Program-made: the position numbers and the translations under genes | Shown here: positions 1 to 8,511 of the stretch, in pieces | Numbering within the stretch: the stretch's first letter is position 1 | Layout: each line of letters begins with the position of its first letter | The notes under the pieces: model-generated | What the model saw: the letters and a program-made list of their open reading frames with translations, nothing else | Database searches by the model: none | Told to the model about the DNA's origin: nothing | Assembly (NCBI GenBank): GCA_900470285.1 | Contig: UCAG01000010.1 | Location: 62,001-126,000 of the forward strand | DNA: 64,000 nucleotides | Direction of reading: 5' to 3' | Source of the DNA: Hyphomicrobiales bacterium | GTDB lineage: Bacteria; Pseudomonadota; Alphaproteobacteria; Rhizobiales; Rhizobiaceae

Positions 1-537
1 AGCCATGGTGCGGCCATTGGCTGTGCTGACAGGATTCGTATAGCTGAGGCTGCTGACATCAATACCGGCTTTTTCAGCATCTGCCTGTGTCAGCACGATT
101 GTGGAAGCACCGGTATCGACCATGAAGCGCACGCGCTGGTCGTTCACCAGTGCATTGACTTCAAAATGCCCGTTGGACGACTGACCGATACTGACAGTTT
201 CAGCACCATCAACACTATTCCCGCTGATTGCATTGCCTGGTATCAGTCCTGCGGTTACGCGATTGGCGATATTGGTCAGCTCATACTGATATTGATAGCC
301 GGTGACGAGGCCGAGAATAATCACTGCCCAGATTGCAATATTGCGCATCATATGATTGAGCGGGATACCGGAGCCAAGTAAACCGGCAGCCACGACAACG
401 CCAAAAATGCTCATATAGGCCGCATCGGCAAAATCATCATTGGCAAGGCCGAGTGTTGTGCCGCTCTCGTCATTGACGATCAGAACGAGCAGAAGAATGG
501 CAATTGCTGCGATAACCAGCCAGAATAAACGGTTCAT
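1..537 (-). CDS. TIGR02281-type membrane-anchored aspartic protease (partial, runs off left edge)
   Basis: An open frame runs leftward from an ATG at 537 to base 1 without a stop (179 codons), so the C-terminus lies outside the window. Three hydrophobic segments (about residues 4-21, 41-57 and 67-80) are followed by a retropepsin-like domain with the catalytic motif DTGAS at residues 141-145. This layout fits the clan AA aspartic proteases of the TIGR02281 family, found in many alphaproteobacteria and often near cobalamin genes. The membrane segments imply a domain anchored at the inner membrane, probably facing the periplasm; the substrate is unknown. It is divergent from cobT. Family is confident; role is not known. 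Confidence 0.85.
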   Translation of the reverse strand, partial: MNRLFWLVIAAIAILLLVLIVNDESGTTLGLANDDFADAAYMSIFGVVVAAGLLGSGIPLNHMMRNIAIWAVIILGLVTGYQYQYELTNIANRVTAGLIPGNAISGNSVDGAETVSIGQSSNGHFEVNALVNDQRVRFMVDTGASTIVLTQADAEKAGIDVSSLSYTNPVSTANGRTMA

Positions 538-716
538 GAAGTCATTGTTCCTGAGACTGTCGGATGATCCTGCCGAAGCAGGCATGTCTTTATATGGAGG
601 CTTTAGCCTGCGGGCACAATAATTTCATTTTTCTGCACTTTGAAAAACTGTGAGCAGGGCGTATAGCAGGCGCAGATGAATTTCCCCCTCTACGGCTAAA
701 AGACGGATTTGATAAC

Positions 717-1742
717 GTGAGTACCAGCGGACTGCCATTTGATGATTTTCGTGAACTTATCAGCCAGCTTCCGGAAGCGAGTGAATTCGCTAGCGAAGCG
801 GTGCGTGAACGTGAAGCGCATTTGAGCAAACCTGTCGGTTCACTCGGGCGTCTGGAAGAGATCGCGGAATGGCTGGCTGCATGGAGCGGTAAAGCTAAGC
901 CGCAGATCATGCGCCCTTTGGTGGCAATTTTTGCCGGTAATCATGGTGTGCTGGCGCAGGGTGTAAGCTCGCAGCCGCAATCTCTGACTATGGATATGGT
1001 CAATAATTTTGCTGCGGGCGGCGCTGCCATCAACCAGATTTGCATTGCCAATGATCTGGGGTTGAAGGTCTTTGATCTGGCGCTGGAGCATCCGACCGAA
1101 GATATTACCGTGACTGCGGCGATGGATGAGCGCACTTGTGCGGCAACCATGGCTTTTGGCATGGAAGCGATTGCCGGTGGTACGGATTTGCTGTGCATCG
1201 GTGAAATGGGCGTTGGCAATACAACCATTGCGGCTGCGATTTCTATGGCGCTGTTTGGCGGTCAGGCTGAGGACTGGGTAAGTCTTGGTGCCGGTGAAGA
1301 TGCAAGTATATTGCCTGCAAAAATCGCTGCGGTGAAAAAAGCCGTTGCGCTGAATGAGGGAAATTTACGCGATCCGCTGGAAGTGTTGCGTCGTCTGGGT
1401 GGCCGTGAACTTGCGGCAATTACCGGTGCAATTCTGGCTGCGCGTGCCGAGAAAATTCCGGTGCTGATTGACGGTTATGTTGCCAGTGCCGCCGCAGCCA
1501 TTTTGCTGGCGATGAATGGCGATGCGCTGGATCATTGCCTGTTCTCTCATGTGTCTTCCGAGCCGGGACATCGCCTGTTGCTGGAGAAAATGGGCAAGGC
1601 ACCGTTACTCGACCTGAATATCAGCCTTGGTTCCGGCACAGGTGCTGCTCTTGCTGCCGGTCTGGTGAAAACTGCTGCTCAATGTCATGTCTCCATGGCA
1701 ACTGCTGAAGATGCCGGTATGGACGGTCGCAGCATTTCTTAA
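717..1742 (+). CDS. cobT: Nicotinate-nucleotide--dimethylbenzimidazole phosphoribosyltransferase CobT
   Basis: CobT transfers phosphoribose from nicotinate mononucleotide to 5,6-dimethylbenzimidazole, giving alpha-ribazole phosphate for the lower ligand of cobalamin. The 341-residue product has the usual family length and the family signatures GEMGVGNTT (about residues 161-169) and a glycine-rich LGSGTGAAL near the C-terminus. Translation starts at GTG 717. The gene stands alone, with a divergent protease gene upstream and its own terminator. I saw no cobalamin riboswitch in the 180-base leader. Odd point: the C-terminal motif normally reads LGEGxGAAL, and its glutamate is the catalytic base in the Salmonella enzyme. 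Here it is serine (codon TCC), so activity may differ. Confidence 0.93.
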   Translation: MSTSGLPFDDFRELISQLPEASEFASEAVREREAHLSKPVGSLGRLEEIAEWLAAWSGKAKPQIMRPLVAIFAGNHGVLAQGVSSQPQSLTMDMVNNFAAGGAAINQICIANDLGLKVFDLALEHPTEDITVTAAMDERTCAATMAFGMEAIAGGTDLLCIGEMGVGNTTIAAAISMALFGGQAEDWVSLGAGEDASILPAKIAAVKKAVALNEGNLRDPLEVLRRLGGRELAAITGAILAARAEKIPVLIDGYVASAAAAILLAMNGDALDHCLFSHVSSEPGHRLLLEKMGKAPLLDLNISLGSGTGAALAAGLVKTAAQCHVSMATAEDAGMDGRSIS

Positions 1743-1764
1743 TTTGAACTGCAGGTTTGAAAAT

Positions 1765-1800
1765 AAAAAATCCGGCCGCGAGAGCGTGCCGGATTTTTTT
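1765..1800 (+). terminator. Intrinsic terminator of cobT
   Basis: A-rich stem with arms reading aatccggc and gccggatt (about 1769-1776 and 1788-1795), followed by a run of seven T. It sits 22 bases after the cobT stop. The A-tract on the other side could let it act in both directions. Confidence 0.85.
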
Positions 1801-1951
1801 GTATCTGCATAATAATTATAAGCTGCAAGGGAAAAAGTTGCCAATACTGCAACTAATTGCGGTTGTGCGCAGCCTGTCGCTTTTTTAAGCATATACATAT
1901 TAGAGCATGAGCGTTTTTAAGGACGGGCGGCAATTTTACTCAAAGTAATAT

Positions 1952-2090
1952 TTGCTGAGAAGTCAGCCGAAGGATGTATTTACGCTGGTATATCCGCTGC
2001 GTTTTTTACAATTTATATTGGCCGGTGTTTCATGTCGCCTGTAGCATAAGTGGCACTATCCTTGCCGTGGGATAGTGCCATTTTATTTTT
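1952..2090 (+). ncRNA. Candidate small RNA with own promoter and terminator
   Basis: The 429-base gap between cobT and the Lrp-type gene contains no credible reading frame, yet it has a promoter-like pair (TTGCTG at 1952-1957, 17 bases, TGTATT at 1975-1980). This is followed about 70 bases later by a strong intrinsic terminator: arms tggcactatcc (2051-2061) and ggatagtgcca (2070-2080), then ttttattttt. The hairpin is oriented only for the plus strand and lies after cobT already has its own terminator, so it must end some other transcript. A roughly 100-nt RNA starting near 1987 is the simplest reading. Sequence alone gives no target or family. Confidence 0.45.
2051..2090 (+). terminator. Strong orphan intrinsic terminator
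   Basis: Perfect 11-bp stem (2051-2061 with 2070-2080), 8-base loop, then a T-rich tail at 2081-2090. No protein gene ends upstream of it on this strand, apart from cobT, which has its own terminator 250 bases earlier. Confidence 0.85.
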
Positions 2091-2171
2091 GAGATCGGGC
2101 ATTTCCGGTTTGAATTGGAATAGGGGAATGCTCTGTCTGTTTATATTTTGCTTCACCGTTTGGGGATGGGT

Positions 2172-2651
2172 TTAGTTGCCGTCTTTATCAAGCACCATAT
2201 AATCCAACGGCAGTTCTGTTGTGTATTTGATCTGCTCCATCGCAAAAGATGAAGAAACATTGCGGATCTCGATTTTGCTGATCAGGCGCTTATAGAAAGC
2301 GTCATAGGCAGCAATATCCGGCACCACAACGCGCAGCAGATAATCGACATCACCGCTCATGCGATAGAATTCCACCACTTCTGGAAATTCCTGCACCACT
2401 TCGGCAAAGCGCTTAAGCCATTCATGACTGTGAGAGCTGGTTCGTACTGAAACGAAGACTGTGACACGGGCATTAATTTTTACCGGATCAAGCACAGCAA
2501 CGCGGCGTTTGATAATGCCGTCTTCTTCCAGTTTCTGAATACGGCGCCAGCACGGGGTGGTGGACAGGCCAACTTTTTTAGCAATATCTGCTACTGCCAG
2601 CGTTGCATCTTCCTGCAACAGACGGAGGATTTTTCTGTCAAGTCTGTCCAT
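2172..2651 (-). CDS. Lrp/AsnC family transcriptional regulator
   Basis: A 159-residue protein with the two-domain Lrp/AsnC layout. An N-terminal winged helix-turn-helix (about residues 4-60, beginning LDRKILRLLQ, with recognition-helix sequence STTPCWRRIQKLE) is followed by a RAM/AsnC ligand-binding domain (about 65-150, with MSGDVDYLL). Such proteins bind amino acids or related small molecules and control transport or metabolic genes. The neighbour upstream (UDG/nuclease pair) points the same way, so there is no divergent target gene to suggest a ligand. The 118-base upstream gap may carry its own autoregulated promoter. Family assignment is strong; ligand and regulon are unknown. Confidence 0.93.
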   Translation of the reverse strand: MDRLDRKILRLLQEDATLAVADIAKKVGLSTTPCWRRIQKLEEDGIIKRRVAVLDPVKINARVTVFVSVRTSSHSHEWLKRFAEVVQEFPEVVEFYRMSGDVDYLLRVVVPDIAAYDAFYKRLISKIEIRNVSSSFAMEQIKYTTELPLDYMVLDKDGN

Positions 2652-2769
2652 TTTGCCTCACATTAAGCGCCAAATTGTATAATTTTGAAACTATATACCT
2701 TATGAATGAGCGCGCGATTAAACGCGAAGAATATAATACTATCAAATTGCATTAAGTTAGAAATTATTT

Positions 2770-3432
2770 TTATCTCGACAATAAGGGCCGGATTTTTTGA
2801 CGAAGCACCGGCAAAAGTTCGTTCTCAAACCACGGATTACGCTTCAGCCAACCGCTGTTACGCCATGACGGATGCGGCAGCGGCAGAACAGCAGGGCCGT
2901 CATTCTGATTGCTCTCAATATAGCGTCGCCAGTTTTTCACGGTCTCGGTCATATTGAGCGGCTTTTGCTGTGCTTGCAGATATTCGCGATAGGTCGGATT
3001 GCGTCCCAGATGATATGTCTGTGCATGACTGCCGATGGCAATAATCAGTTCAACTTGCGGCATGAGATCAAACAGCCGGTCATGCCATGTCAGGCGGCAT
3101 TCGCGGCGCGGGGGCAGGTCACCGCCATGCTTATCATAACCTGGAAAGCAGAAACCCATGGGGATGATTGCAAAGCGCTCTGCGTCATAAAACTCTTCCG
3201 GTGTCACATCGAGCCATTGGCGTAGCCGCACACCGGAGGGGTCGTTAAACGGAATACCGGTATTATGCACACGGATACCCGGTGCCTGACCGCAAATGGC
3301 AATTCTGGCTGTCGGAGAGGAGATACATACCGGCCTTGGCTCATGATCCAGCGGGCGTGAACCAAGCGGTTGATCACGACAAATTCTGCAGTCATTGATC
3401 TGATGTTGCAGTGTCTGCAATGCCGTTGCCAT
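2770..3432 (-). CDS. Uracil-DNA glycosylase superfamily protein
   Basis: The frame stays open further upstream, but those codons lie inside the nuclease gene. The ATG at 3432 starts one base after the nuclease stop and gives 220 residues. Motifs fit the family 4/5-like uracil-DNA glycosylase fold: GQAPG followed by GIPFNDPSG (active-site loop) and a late LPLPHPSWRNS (HPS-type leucine loop). A CxxC pair near the N-terminus (CRICRD) plus other cysteines could hold an iron-sulfur cluster, as in family 4 enzymes, but I cannot confirm the four ligands. Likely role is base-excision repair of uracil. It is coupled to the upstream nuclease gene, forming a small DNA-processing operon. Confidence 0.85.
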   Translation of the reverse strand: MATALQTLQHQINDCRICRDQPLGSRPLDHEPRPVCISSPTARIAICGQAPGIRVHNTGIPFNDPSGVRLRQWLDVTPEEFYDAERFAIIPMGFCFPGYDKHGGDLPPRRECRLTWHDRLFDLMPQVELIIAIGSHAQTYHLGRNPTYREYLQAQQKPLNMTETVKNWRRYIESNQNDGPAVLPLPHPSWRNSGWLKRNPWFENELLPVLRQKIRPLLSR

Positions 3433-3433
3433 A

Positions 3434-4117
3434 TTACTGATTGCTCCGGTTGCGCTCATTGGAGCGCGACTGATTTTCCCGCCGCCATTTGCCGGGGCGT
3501 TCAAACTCTCCCGCCCACAATCCGCGTTTATTCTTGCGTGCCTGTGCTTCCTCACGCTGATAGAGGCCATAGGAGACTGCCCAGCCTTGCTCGACCATGG
3601 TGCGATTGAGATCAGTCTCTCCGGCCATGCAGGAGGCGAGAATGCGGTCATACTGATCGCGTCCGTCCGCTGTGCAGCTAACAGTCTGATTGCCGATCAG
3701 GCGACGTAACTCCGCAGTCGCATTGCGGCCGCAGCTATAGTCTTTACCGTCAATTTTACAATTCTGTTGAGTTTCCGGCGTATCCATGCCTTTCAGACGT
3801 ATGCGCTGCCCTTGTAGGGCAATTGTATCACCATCGTAAATATGCAGGCTGCTGCCGCGACCACTCAATTGGGCAGGTAAGGTTTTATTCTTGTCTGCAC
3901 GAACAGGCTGGCGTGGCTGATTGCTGCCGGAGACAGTTTCTGCCCATTGCGGCATAAAGGTCTGCATCAACGCATATATACCGAGTAACAGCAGTGCAGT
4001 CACAATCCCAGACCGGCGAAGGAAGGAATAGGGTTTGCGATAGTGCCTGCGATTACTGCGGCGCTGCGGCTGTCGTCTGTAAGGTTGAGGTCTGCGCCCC
4101 GAAGCAGATGGTTTCAT
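3434..4117 (-). CDS. Membrane-anchored thermonuclease (SNase) family protein
   Basis: The 227-residue product starts with a very basic, Arg/Gln-rich tail (residues 1-32). One transmembrane segment follows (about 35-53, GIVTALLLLGIYALM), then a staphylococcal-nuclease domain from about residue 90 (IYDGDTIAL; IRLKGMDTPE; GRNATAELRRLIGN; LNRTMVEQGWAV). The Asp and Arg positions of the SNase active site appear present. The topology places the nuclease domain in the periplasm, where it would cut DNA or RNA in a calcium-dependent way. Its stop is one base from the glycosylase start, so the two are probably translated from one mRNA. Confidence 0.88.
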   Translation of the reverse strand: MKPSASGRRPQPYRRQPQRRSNRRHYRKPYSFLRRSGIVTALLLLGIYALMQTFMPQWAETVSGSNQPRQPVRADKNKTLPAQLSGRGSSLHIYDGDTIALQGQRIRLKGMDTPETQQNCKIDGKDYSCGRNATAELRRLIGNQTVSCTADGRDQYDRILASCMAGETDLNRTMVEQGWAVSYGLYQREEAQARKNKRGLWAGEFERPGKWRRENQSRSNERNRSNQ

Positions 4118-4207
4118 GAGGCGGACTATAAGGCGCTCTTGCCTGAAGAAAAGAGGATTATCGCAAGGATGGCTGAAATCACACCTGCATCATCCTGAAT
4201 TGCTGCT

Positions 4208-4256
4208 AGAGCATAATTTCTTAAACTTGAAACAGTTTAAGTTAAAATTATGCTCT
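4208..4256. repeat. 49-bp near-perfect palindrome (AGAGCATAATTT type)
   Basis: Outer arms agagcataattt (4208-4219) and aaattatgctct (4245-4256), with an inner pair cttaaact/agtttaag. The AGAGCA ends recur in other intergenic hairpins in this window (for example 17041-17088). It lies immediately before another repeat (4271-4310), so this spacer is a repeat mosaic. Confidence 0.75.
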
Positions 4257-4270
4257 CATTTTAAAGTGTT

Positions 4271-4310
4271 AGAGCGGCCTTTGTGCGCCCAATGAGGCGC
4301 ACGGCGCTCT
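4271..4310 (+). repeat. 40-bp AGAGCG...GCGCTCT hairpin repeat, copy 1
   Basis: Ends agagcggcctttgtgcgcc and ggcgcacggcgctct pair into an imperfect hairpin. A second 40-bp copy with the same ends lies at 23146-23185, and an inverted, degenerate copy precedes prfB at 60569-60612. The copies share the ends and the cctttgt/acaaagg block but differ in the middle. Confidence 0.75.
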
Positions 4311-4635
4311 GGCACACAGGGAATCGATTCTGAACAGCGATTCTCCTGAAAATCCCGCTTCTCTATAAAACCAAGATTTATAATCACTTGCTTAACTATA
4401 TTTCGCAACCGGATGACAACTATGACGCCCTGAAACCGGATTGTTTCATGATTTTGAGGGGGCAATTTTATATATCAGTGTAAATTTGTGTTGTTTTGGT
4501 AACAGTATTTACCTTTCAGCCGCGCTAAGGTTCACAGAGACGAACTTGGCCTATTTCCCGCCATAAATACGGAGCACCGATAGGAGGCGGGCTAAGTTTA
4601 GTCCTGACAAAATGTGAAACAATCTTTGCTCTTCA
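4311..4635. other. Spacer without a recognised gene
   Basis: Apart from the two repeats just upstream and the exoR promoter region downstream, I see no gene here. Frames on both strands are short, lack a credible ribosome binding site, and resemble no family I know. Confidence 0.5.
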
Positions 4636-4663
4636 TTGAGGTCGGTAATTGCAGAATTATAGT
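4636..4663 (+). promoter_or_regulatory. Candidate exoR promoter
   Basis: TTGAGG at 4636-4641, 16 bases, TATAGT at 4658-4663. Transcription would begin near 4670, giving an exoR leader of about 190 bases. A housekeeping-type match only; no experimental support. Confidence 0.4.
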
Positions 4664-4860
4664 TTTTTTCAAAAAAATCCGCAGGTTAGCGTGCAGTCTT
4701 GCATGGTGACTTCAGCTGCGGGCTCTGCTGAAGGAAATCTGTTTGGCCGACTTTATTCACAGGTCGCAATCTTGCCTGAAAAAATGGCTAGTTTTTCTCA
4801 TCTTGTTAACTTGTCCTTTACCAAATTTATTTTGGCAAACGATAATGAAAGAATGCTGTC

Positions 4861-5640
4861 GTGATCGGGTCGTTTAAGAAAATCGCGTATTCTGTTTGTG
4901 GAGCCGGTGTTGCACTCTATCTGGTGTGCAGCAGTGCGTTTGCTTTTGATATTCCGGACAATGCGGAAAAGAAGAGCAATCCGTTCGAGGTTTTCAAATT
5001 CGGGGTATCCGCTTTTAAGAACGGCCATAAGGACGAAGCGCTGAAAGCTCTGCGCTATGCCGCAGATCAGGGACATCCGGGTGCTAACTGGAAACTGGCC
5101 AGCATGTATGCTCAGGGCGACGGTGTTCCGGAAAATGATTACGAAGCATATAAAATTTTCGAAAAAATCGTCCATGAAGGCGCAGAGCCGGGTTCGCAGA
5201 ACGAATCTTATGTGGCCGGTGCACTGGTGCAGATGGCACGCTATCTCAAGCGCGGTATTCCCGGCACCCCTGTAAATTCCAATCCTGATATGGCCCGTGA
5301 TCTCTATGTGCAGGCCGCATCCAATTTTGGCGACTCGACAGCACAATATGAGCTTGGCGCTATGCTGCTCAAAGGTGACGGGGTAGAGAAGAACAAAACG
5401 CAGGCTGCACGATGGTTCCAGCTGGCTGCCAGAAAAGGCAATGCCAATGCGCAGGCTATGCTTGGTAATATGCTGTTTCAGGCCGGTAAGACTGTTCGCG
5501 GCCTTGCGATGCTGACGGCAGCTTTTGAGCGTTGTTCGGATCAGGATTGCGAATGGATCCGTGCTATGCAGGAACAGGCGTTTTCGGTTGCCGGTGAGGC
5601 TGACCGCCGTAATGCGATTGCACTTGTCGGCCAGCACTAA
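4861..5640 (+). CDS. exoR: ExoR-type periplasmic Sel1-repeat regulator
   Basis: GTG at 4861 is the only usable start, because an in-frame stop lies five codons upstream. The 259-residue product has a signal peptide (cleavage after SSAFA, about residue 29) and Sel1/TPR-like repeats over about 40-220. It matches Sinorhizobium ExoR in several places: FKFG near residue 44, ALRYAADQGH, YLKRGIPGTPV, and AMQEQAFS near the C-terminus. In rhizobia ExoR is a periplasmic inhibitor of the ExoS/ChvI two-component system, controlling exopolysaccharide, motility and acid response; the Brucella equivalent of that system is BvrS/BvrR. Neighbours xthA, erpA and dgt fit a conserved rhizobial order. Function here is inferred from homology. 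Confidence 0.88.
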   Translation: MIGSFKKIAYSVCGAGVALYLVCSSAFAFDIPDNAEKKSNPFEVFKFGVSAFKNGHKDEALKALRYAADQGHPGANWKLASMYAQGDGVPENDYEAYKIFEKIVHEGAEPGSQNESYVAGALVQMARYLKRGIPGTPVNSNPDMARDLYVQAASNFGDSTAQYELGAMLLKGDGVEKNKTQAARWFQLAARKGNANAQAMLGNMLFQAGKTVRGLAMLTAAFERCSDQDCEWIRAMQEQAFSVAGEADRRNAIALVGQH

Positions 5641-5729
5641 CGCTGGGTAAAAACAGTTATGCAGGCGCTGCAACTTAGCAAACTGATTCAGTTTGCGGCG
5701 CTATAATCTTAAAATCATTGAATAATTCT

Positions 5730-6509
5730 TCAGCAGCTAAGCTGAATAACAACCGGCACATGGTCAGATGGTTTGTCCCATGCGCGTGTGTGTTTCTCGA
5801 TTTCCGCGCCATCCAGCAGATTGGCTGCTTCCGGCGACAGCATCAGATGGTCAATGCGGATGCCGTTATTCTTCTGCCATGCGCCGGCCTGATAATCCCA
5901 GAATGAGAACATCTGCTCATCGCTGACATTGCGGACAGCATCATAAAAACCGAGATTTTCCAGACGACGGAATGCCTGTTTGCTCTGTGGCAGGAACAGC
6001 GCGTCATTTATCCAGTTTTCCGGATGTTTGGCATCAATCGGCTGCGGGATGATATTATAGTCACCGGCGAGCACCAGCGGTTCTTCCAGTTCCAGCCGCT
6101 CTTTCGCCCAGTTTTCCAGACGCTGCATCCAGCCGAGTTTATACGGGTATTTTTCTGTATCCACCGGATTGCCGTTTGGCAGATAGAGCGAGACGATACG
6201 GATCACGCCTTTATCGGTGGTGAATACCGCTTCGATAAAACGGGACTGCTCATCGCTGTCGTCACCCGGCAGCCCGCGATTGACCTCAACCGGTGAGACT
6301 TTGGAGAGAATGGCAACGCCGTTGAAGCCTTTCTGACCGTGGGTTTCCACATGGTAGCCGAGTGCTTCAATTTCCAGTCGCGGGAACAGGTCGTCTACGG
6401 ATTTGATTTCCTGAAGGCAGGCGACATCAGGCTGACATTCCTGCAACCAATGTAGCAGGTTTTCGATACGTGCTTTGACACCGTTAATATTCCACGTAGC
6501 AATTTTCAA
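5730..6509 (-). CDS. xthA: Exodeoxyribonuclease III (AP endonuclease)
   Basis: A 259-residue endonuclease/exonuclease/phosphatase-fold protein opening with MKIATWNINGVKAR. It carries LQEIKS (metal-binding Glu), LAGDYNIIP (Asp-Asn pair) and a final DKPSDHVPV with the catalytic Asp-His. These are the ExoIII/XthA hallmarks at the expected spacing and length. The enzyme cuts DNA at abasic sites during base-excision repair and degrades 3' ends. It is convergent with exoR and lies downstream of erpA, but a terminator between erpA and xthA suggests separate transcripts. Start chosen at ATG 6509, the beginning of the conserved domain. Confidence 0.95.
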   Translation of the reverse strand: MKIATWNINGVKARIENLLHWLQECQPDVACLQEIKSVDDLFPRLEIEALGYHVETHGQKGFNGVAILSKVSPVEVNRGLPGDDSDEQSRFIEAVFTTDKGVIRIVSLYLPNGNPVDTEKYPYKLGWMQRLENWAKERLELEEPLVLAGDYNIIPQPIDAKHPENWINDALFLPQSKQAFRRLENLGFYDAVRNVSDEQMFSFWDYQAGAWQKNNGIRIDHLMLSPEAANLLDGAEIEKHTRAWDKPSDHVPVVIQLSC

Positions 6510-6534
6510 AGCCGTATCCCCGTATTGATTTGGT

Positions 6535-6575
6535 ATAAAAAAGCTGCCGCAGTGCAGATTATGCGGCAGCTATTC
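6535..6575 (-). terminator. Intrinsic terminator of erpA
   Basis: Arms agctgccgca (6542-6551) and tgcggcagct (6562-6571). On the minus strand the stem is followed by a T-run, seen as the A-tract at 6536-6542. It lies 15 bases after the erpA stop. Confidence 0.8.
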
Positions 6576-6589
6576 ATGGCAGAAACCGG

Positions 6590-6916
6590 TCAGATCGCGA
6601 AACTGACACCGCAGCCGCAGGATGACGTGACATTCGGATTGTTGATCTGGAAGGACTGTCCCATCAGATCATCAATAAAATCAATAACCGAACCGTCAAT
6701 ATAAGGTACGGAAATGCTATCGATCAGCACTTTGGCACCGTCTTTTTCAATGATCAGATCATCATCATTGGTATCGCTGACGAGATCGAATTTATAGGAA
6801 AAGCCTGAACAGCCGCCGCCCTCAACGGAAATACGCAGAGCTGATTTGTCGGCTTGTTTTTGCAGAATTTTGACGATGCGTTTGGCCGCCGCATCCGATA
6901 CGGAAATGTCCGTCAT
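6590..6916 (-). CDS. erpA: Iron-sulfur cluster insertion protein ErpA (A-type carrier)
   Basis: A 108-residue HesB/IscA-type protein. The three conserved cysteines are present: one in GGGCSGFSY (C36) and a CGC pair at the C-terminus (C100, C102). A-type carriers receive Fe-S clusters and deliver them to apoproteins. An in-frame GTG lies three codons upstream (6925), but the ATG at 6916 has a Shine-Dalgarno AAGGTG at good spacing, so I use it. A well-formed promoter lies upstream. The position between xthA and dgt is typical for this order. ErpA versus IscA naming is by family convention. Confidence 0.93.
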   Translation of the reverse strand: MTDISVSDAAAKRIVKILQKQADKSALRISVEGGGCSGFSYKFDLVSDTNDDDLIIEKDGAKVLIDSISVPYIDGSVIDFIDDLMGQSFQINNPNVTSSCGCGVSFAI

Positions 6917-6979
6917 AATAGTCACCTTAAAATCATGGGCGGTTCAAGTTCCGCACAGGATATATGTTGATAGGACTAT

Positions 6980-7008
6980 AATATAGGTCAGCAGGGCAGA
7001 GGGTGCAA
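6980..7008 (-). promoter_or_regulatory. Candidate erpA promoter
   Basis: On the minus strand TTGCAC (7008-7003), a 17-base spacer, then TATATT (6985-6980). Spacing and hexamers fit a housekeeping sigma promoter, with a leader of roughly 55 bases to the ATG. Confidence 0.55.
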
Positions 7009-7185
7009 TCTCCTGTCACAAGTCATTTGCCCTAAAGTTTTATACTGCACTGCATATCAAACCTGTTATTTTGCACTGCAATCATGATAATGCAGTAGAG
7101 TGCAATTGTTGCGAAGGGCCTGATGTGCTTTGCGCAATGTTACAGATTTTTGGTTGATGAAACACAAATCATAACAGGAAGAATG

Positions 7186-8382
7186 ATGGACAGTATTGGT
7201 TTCGGCTATCGTGAACGTGCTCCTTATGCATGCGATCCTGCGCAAACGCGCGGACGCTTGGTGCATGAGACCGAGAGCCGAACACGCACGCCTTATCAGC
7301 GTGACCGCGACCGTATTATCCATTCGACGGCTTTCCGACGATTAAAGCACAAGACACAGGTGTTTATCGCCCATGAAGGCGACCATTACCGCACAAGGCT
7401 GACCCATACGATTGAAGTGGCGCAGATCGCCCGTGCTTTGGCGCGCGCATTGCGGCTGGATGAAGATCTGGCAGAAGCCGTGGCGCTCGTACATGATTTC
7501 GGCCATACGCCGTTTGGTCATACGGGTGAAGATGCCCTGAATGAGAAAATGGCGGATTATGGCGGCTTCGATCATAATGCGCAGTCGCTGCGCATCGTGA
7601 CATTGCTGGAAAAGCGCTATGCGGAATTCGACGGTCTCAACCTGTCATGGGAAACGCTGGAAGGACTGGTCAAGCATAACGGCCCGCTGACCGGTCCTTA
7701 TTCGGATGGTGAGCCGGTTCCGGGGTCGATCCTCAAATATAATGAGCGTTTTGATCTGGAGCTTTCCGGTTTTGCAAGTCTTGAAGCGCAATGCGCGGCA
7801 ATTGCCGATGACATTGCCTATAATGCCCATGATATTGATGATGGTCTGCGCTCCGGCCTGCTTACGCTGGAACAGCTGGAAGAAGTGCCGCTGACACGGG
7901 ATATTTTGCAGGAAGTGCAACGCCTTTATCCGAAGCTTGATCCGGTGCGTCGTGGCCATGAACTGATGCGCAGGCAGATCACGCGCATGGTTGAGGATGT
8001 GATTGCGCATGCCCAAGAGCAGATCAAAAAATTCAATCCGCAGAGTGTGGATGATGTGCGTGCGGCCAGTGAGATGATGGTCGGTTTTTCGCCGGATATG
8101 GCGATTGCCGAGAAAACCTTGAAGAAGTTTCTCTACCAGAATCTCTATTTCAATGCGCACGTCGTGCCTATCCGCAAAAATGCCGATCAGGTCGTGAAAG
8201 ACCTTTTCGATGCTTATATGACAGCACCGGATGCGATGCCTGCCGACTGGCGGGCAGGGATTGCCGGTAACGAGACTTCGGCCTTTGCGCGTCAAATTGC
8301 GGATTTCCTAGCAGGTATGACTGATAATTATGCCGTGCGTGAACACCGACGATTGTTTGACCATACGCCCGACTTGGCTTAA
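7186..8382 (+). CDS. dgt: Deoxyguanosinetriphosphate triphosphohydrolase-like protein
   Basis: An HD-domain nucleotide triphosphohydrolase that releases triphosphate from dNTPs. Motifs include [13 protein letters not shown], then [11 protein letters not shown] (H of the HD motif), [14 protein letters not shown] (HD and second histidines) and a later [16 protein letters not shown]. The 398-residue length is normal for the alphaproteobacterial dGTPase-like family. The frame is open 21 codons further upstream. I choose the second of two adjacent ATGs, at 7186, because AGGAAG lies just ahead of it and the conserved sequence begins there. It precedes argS, as in related genomes. Substrate specificity within the family is not certain. 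Confidence 0.93.
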   Translation: MDSIGFGYRERAPYACDPAQTRGRLVHETESRTRTPYQRDRDRIIHSTAFRRLKHKTQVFIAHEGDHYRTRLTHTIEVAQIARALARALRLDEDLAEAVALVHDFGHTPFGHTGEDALNEKMADYGGFDHNAQSLRIVTLLEKRYAEFDGLNLSWETLEGLVKHNGPLTGPYSDGEPVPGSILKYNERFDLELSGFASLEAQCAAIADDIAYNAHDIDDGLRSGLLTLEQLEEVPLTRDILQEVQRLYPKLDPVRRGHELMRRQITRMVEDVIAHAQEQIKKFNPQSVDDVRAASEMMVGFSPDMAIAEKTLKKFLYQNLYFNAHVVPIRKNADQVVKDLFDAYMTAPDAMPADWRAGIAGNETSAFARQIADFLAGMTDNYAVREHRRLFDHTPDLA

Positions 8383-8511
8383 ACGGGCTGCAAAACTGCC
8401 ATTTCTGACTGTGTGATTTGCGAGGCGCTGAGCTTCCCCATTGCATGACGTTCAATTGATTGAATGTGAATTGCGGCCTTGCTCCGCATTTATGTTCCGA
8501 CAGGACAGATT

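Noticed and set aside
536-716. Cobalamin riboswitch upstream of cobT
   Set aside because: I looked for the conserved B12-box and core and did not see them in the 180-base leader.
4649-4864. 71-codon frame just upstream of exoR
   Set aside because: No ribosome site, overlaps the exoR start and the likely leader; no recognisable domain.
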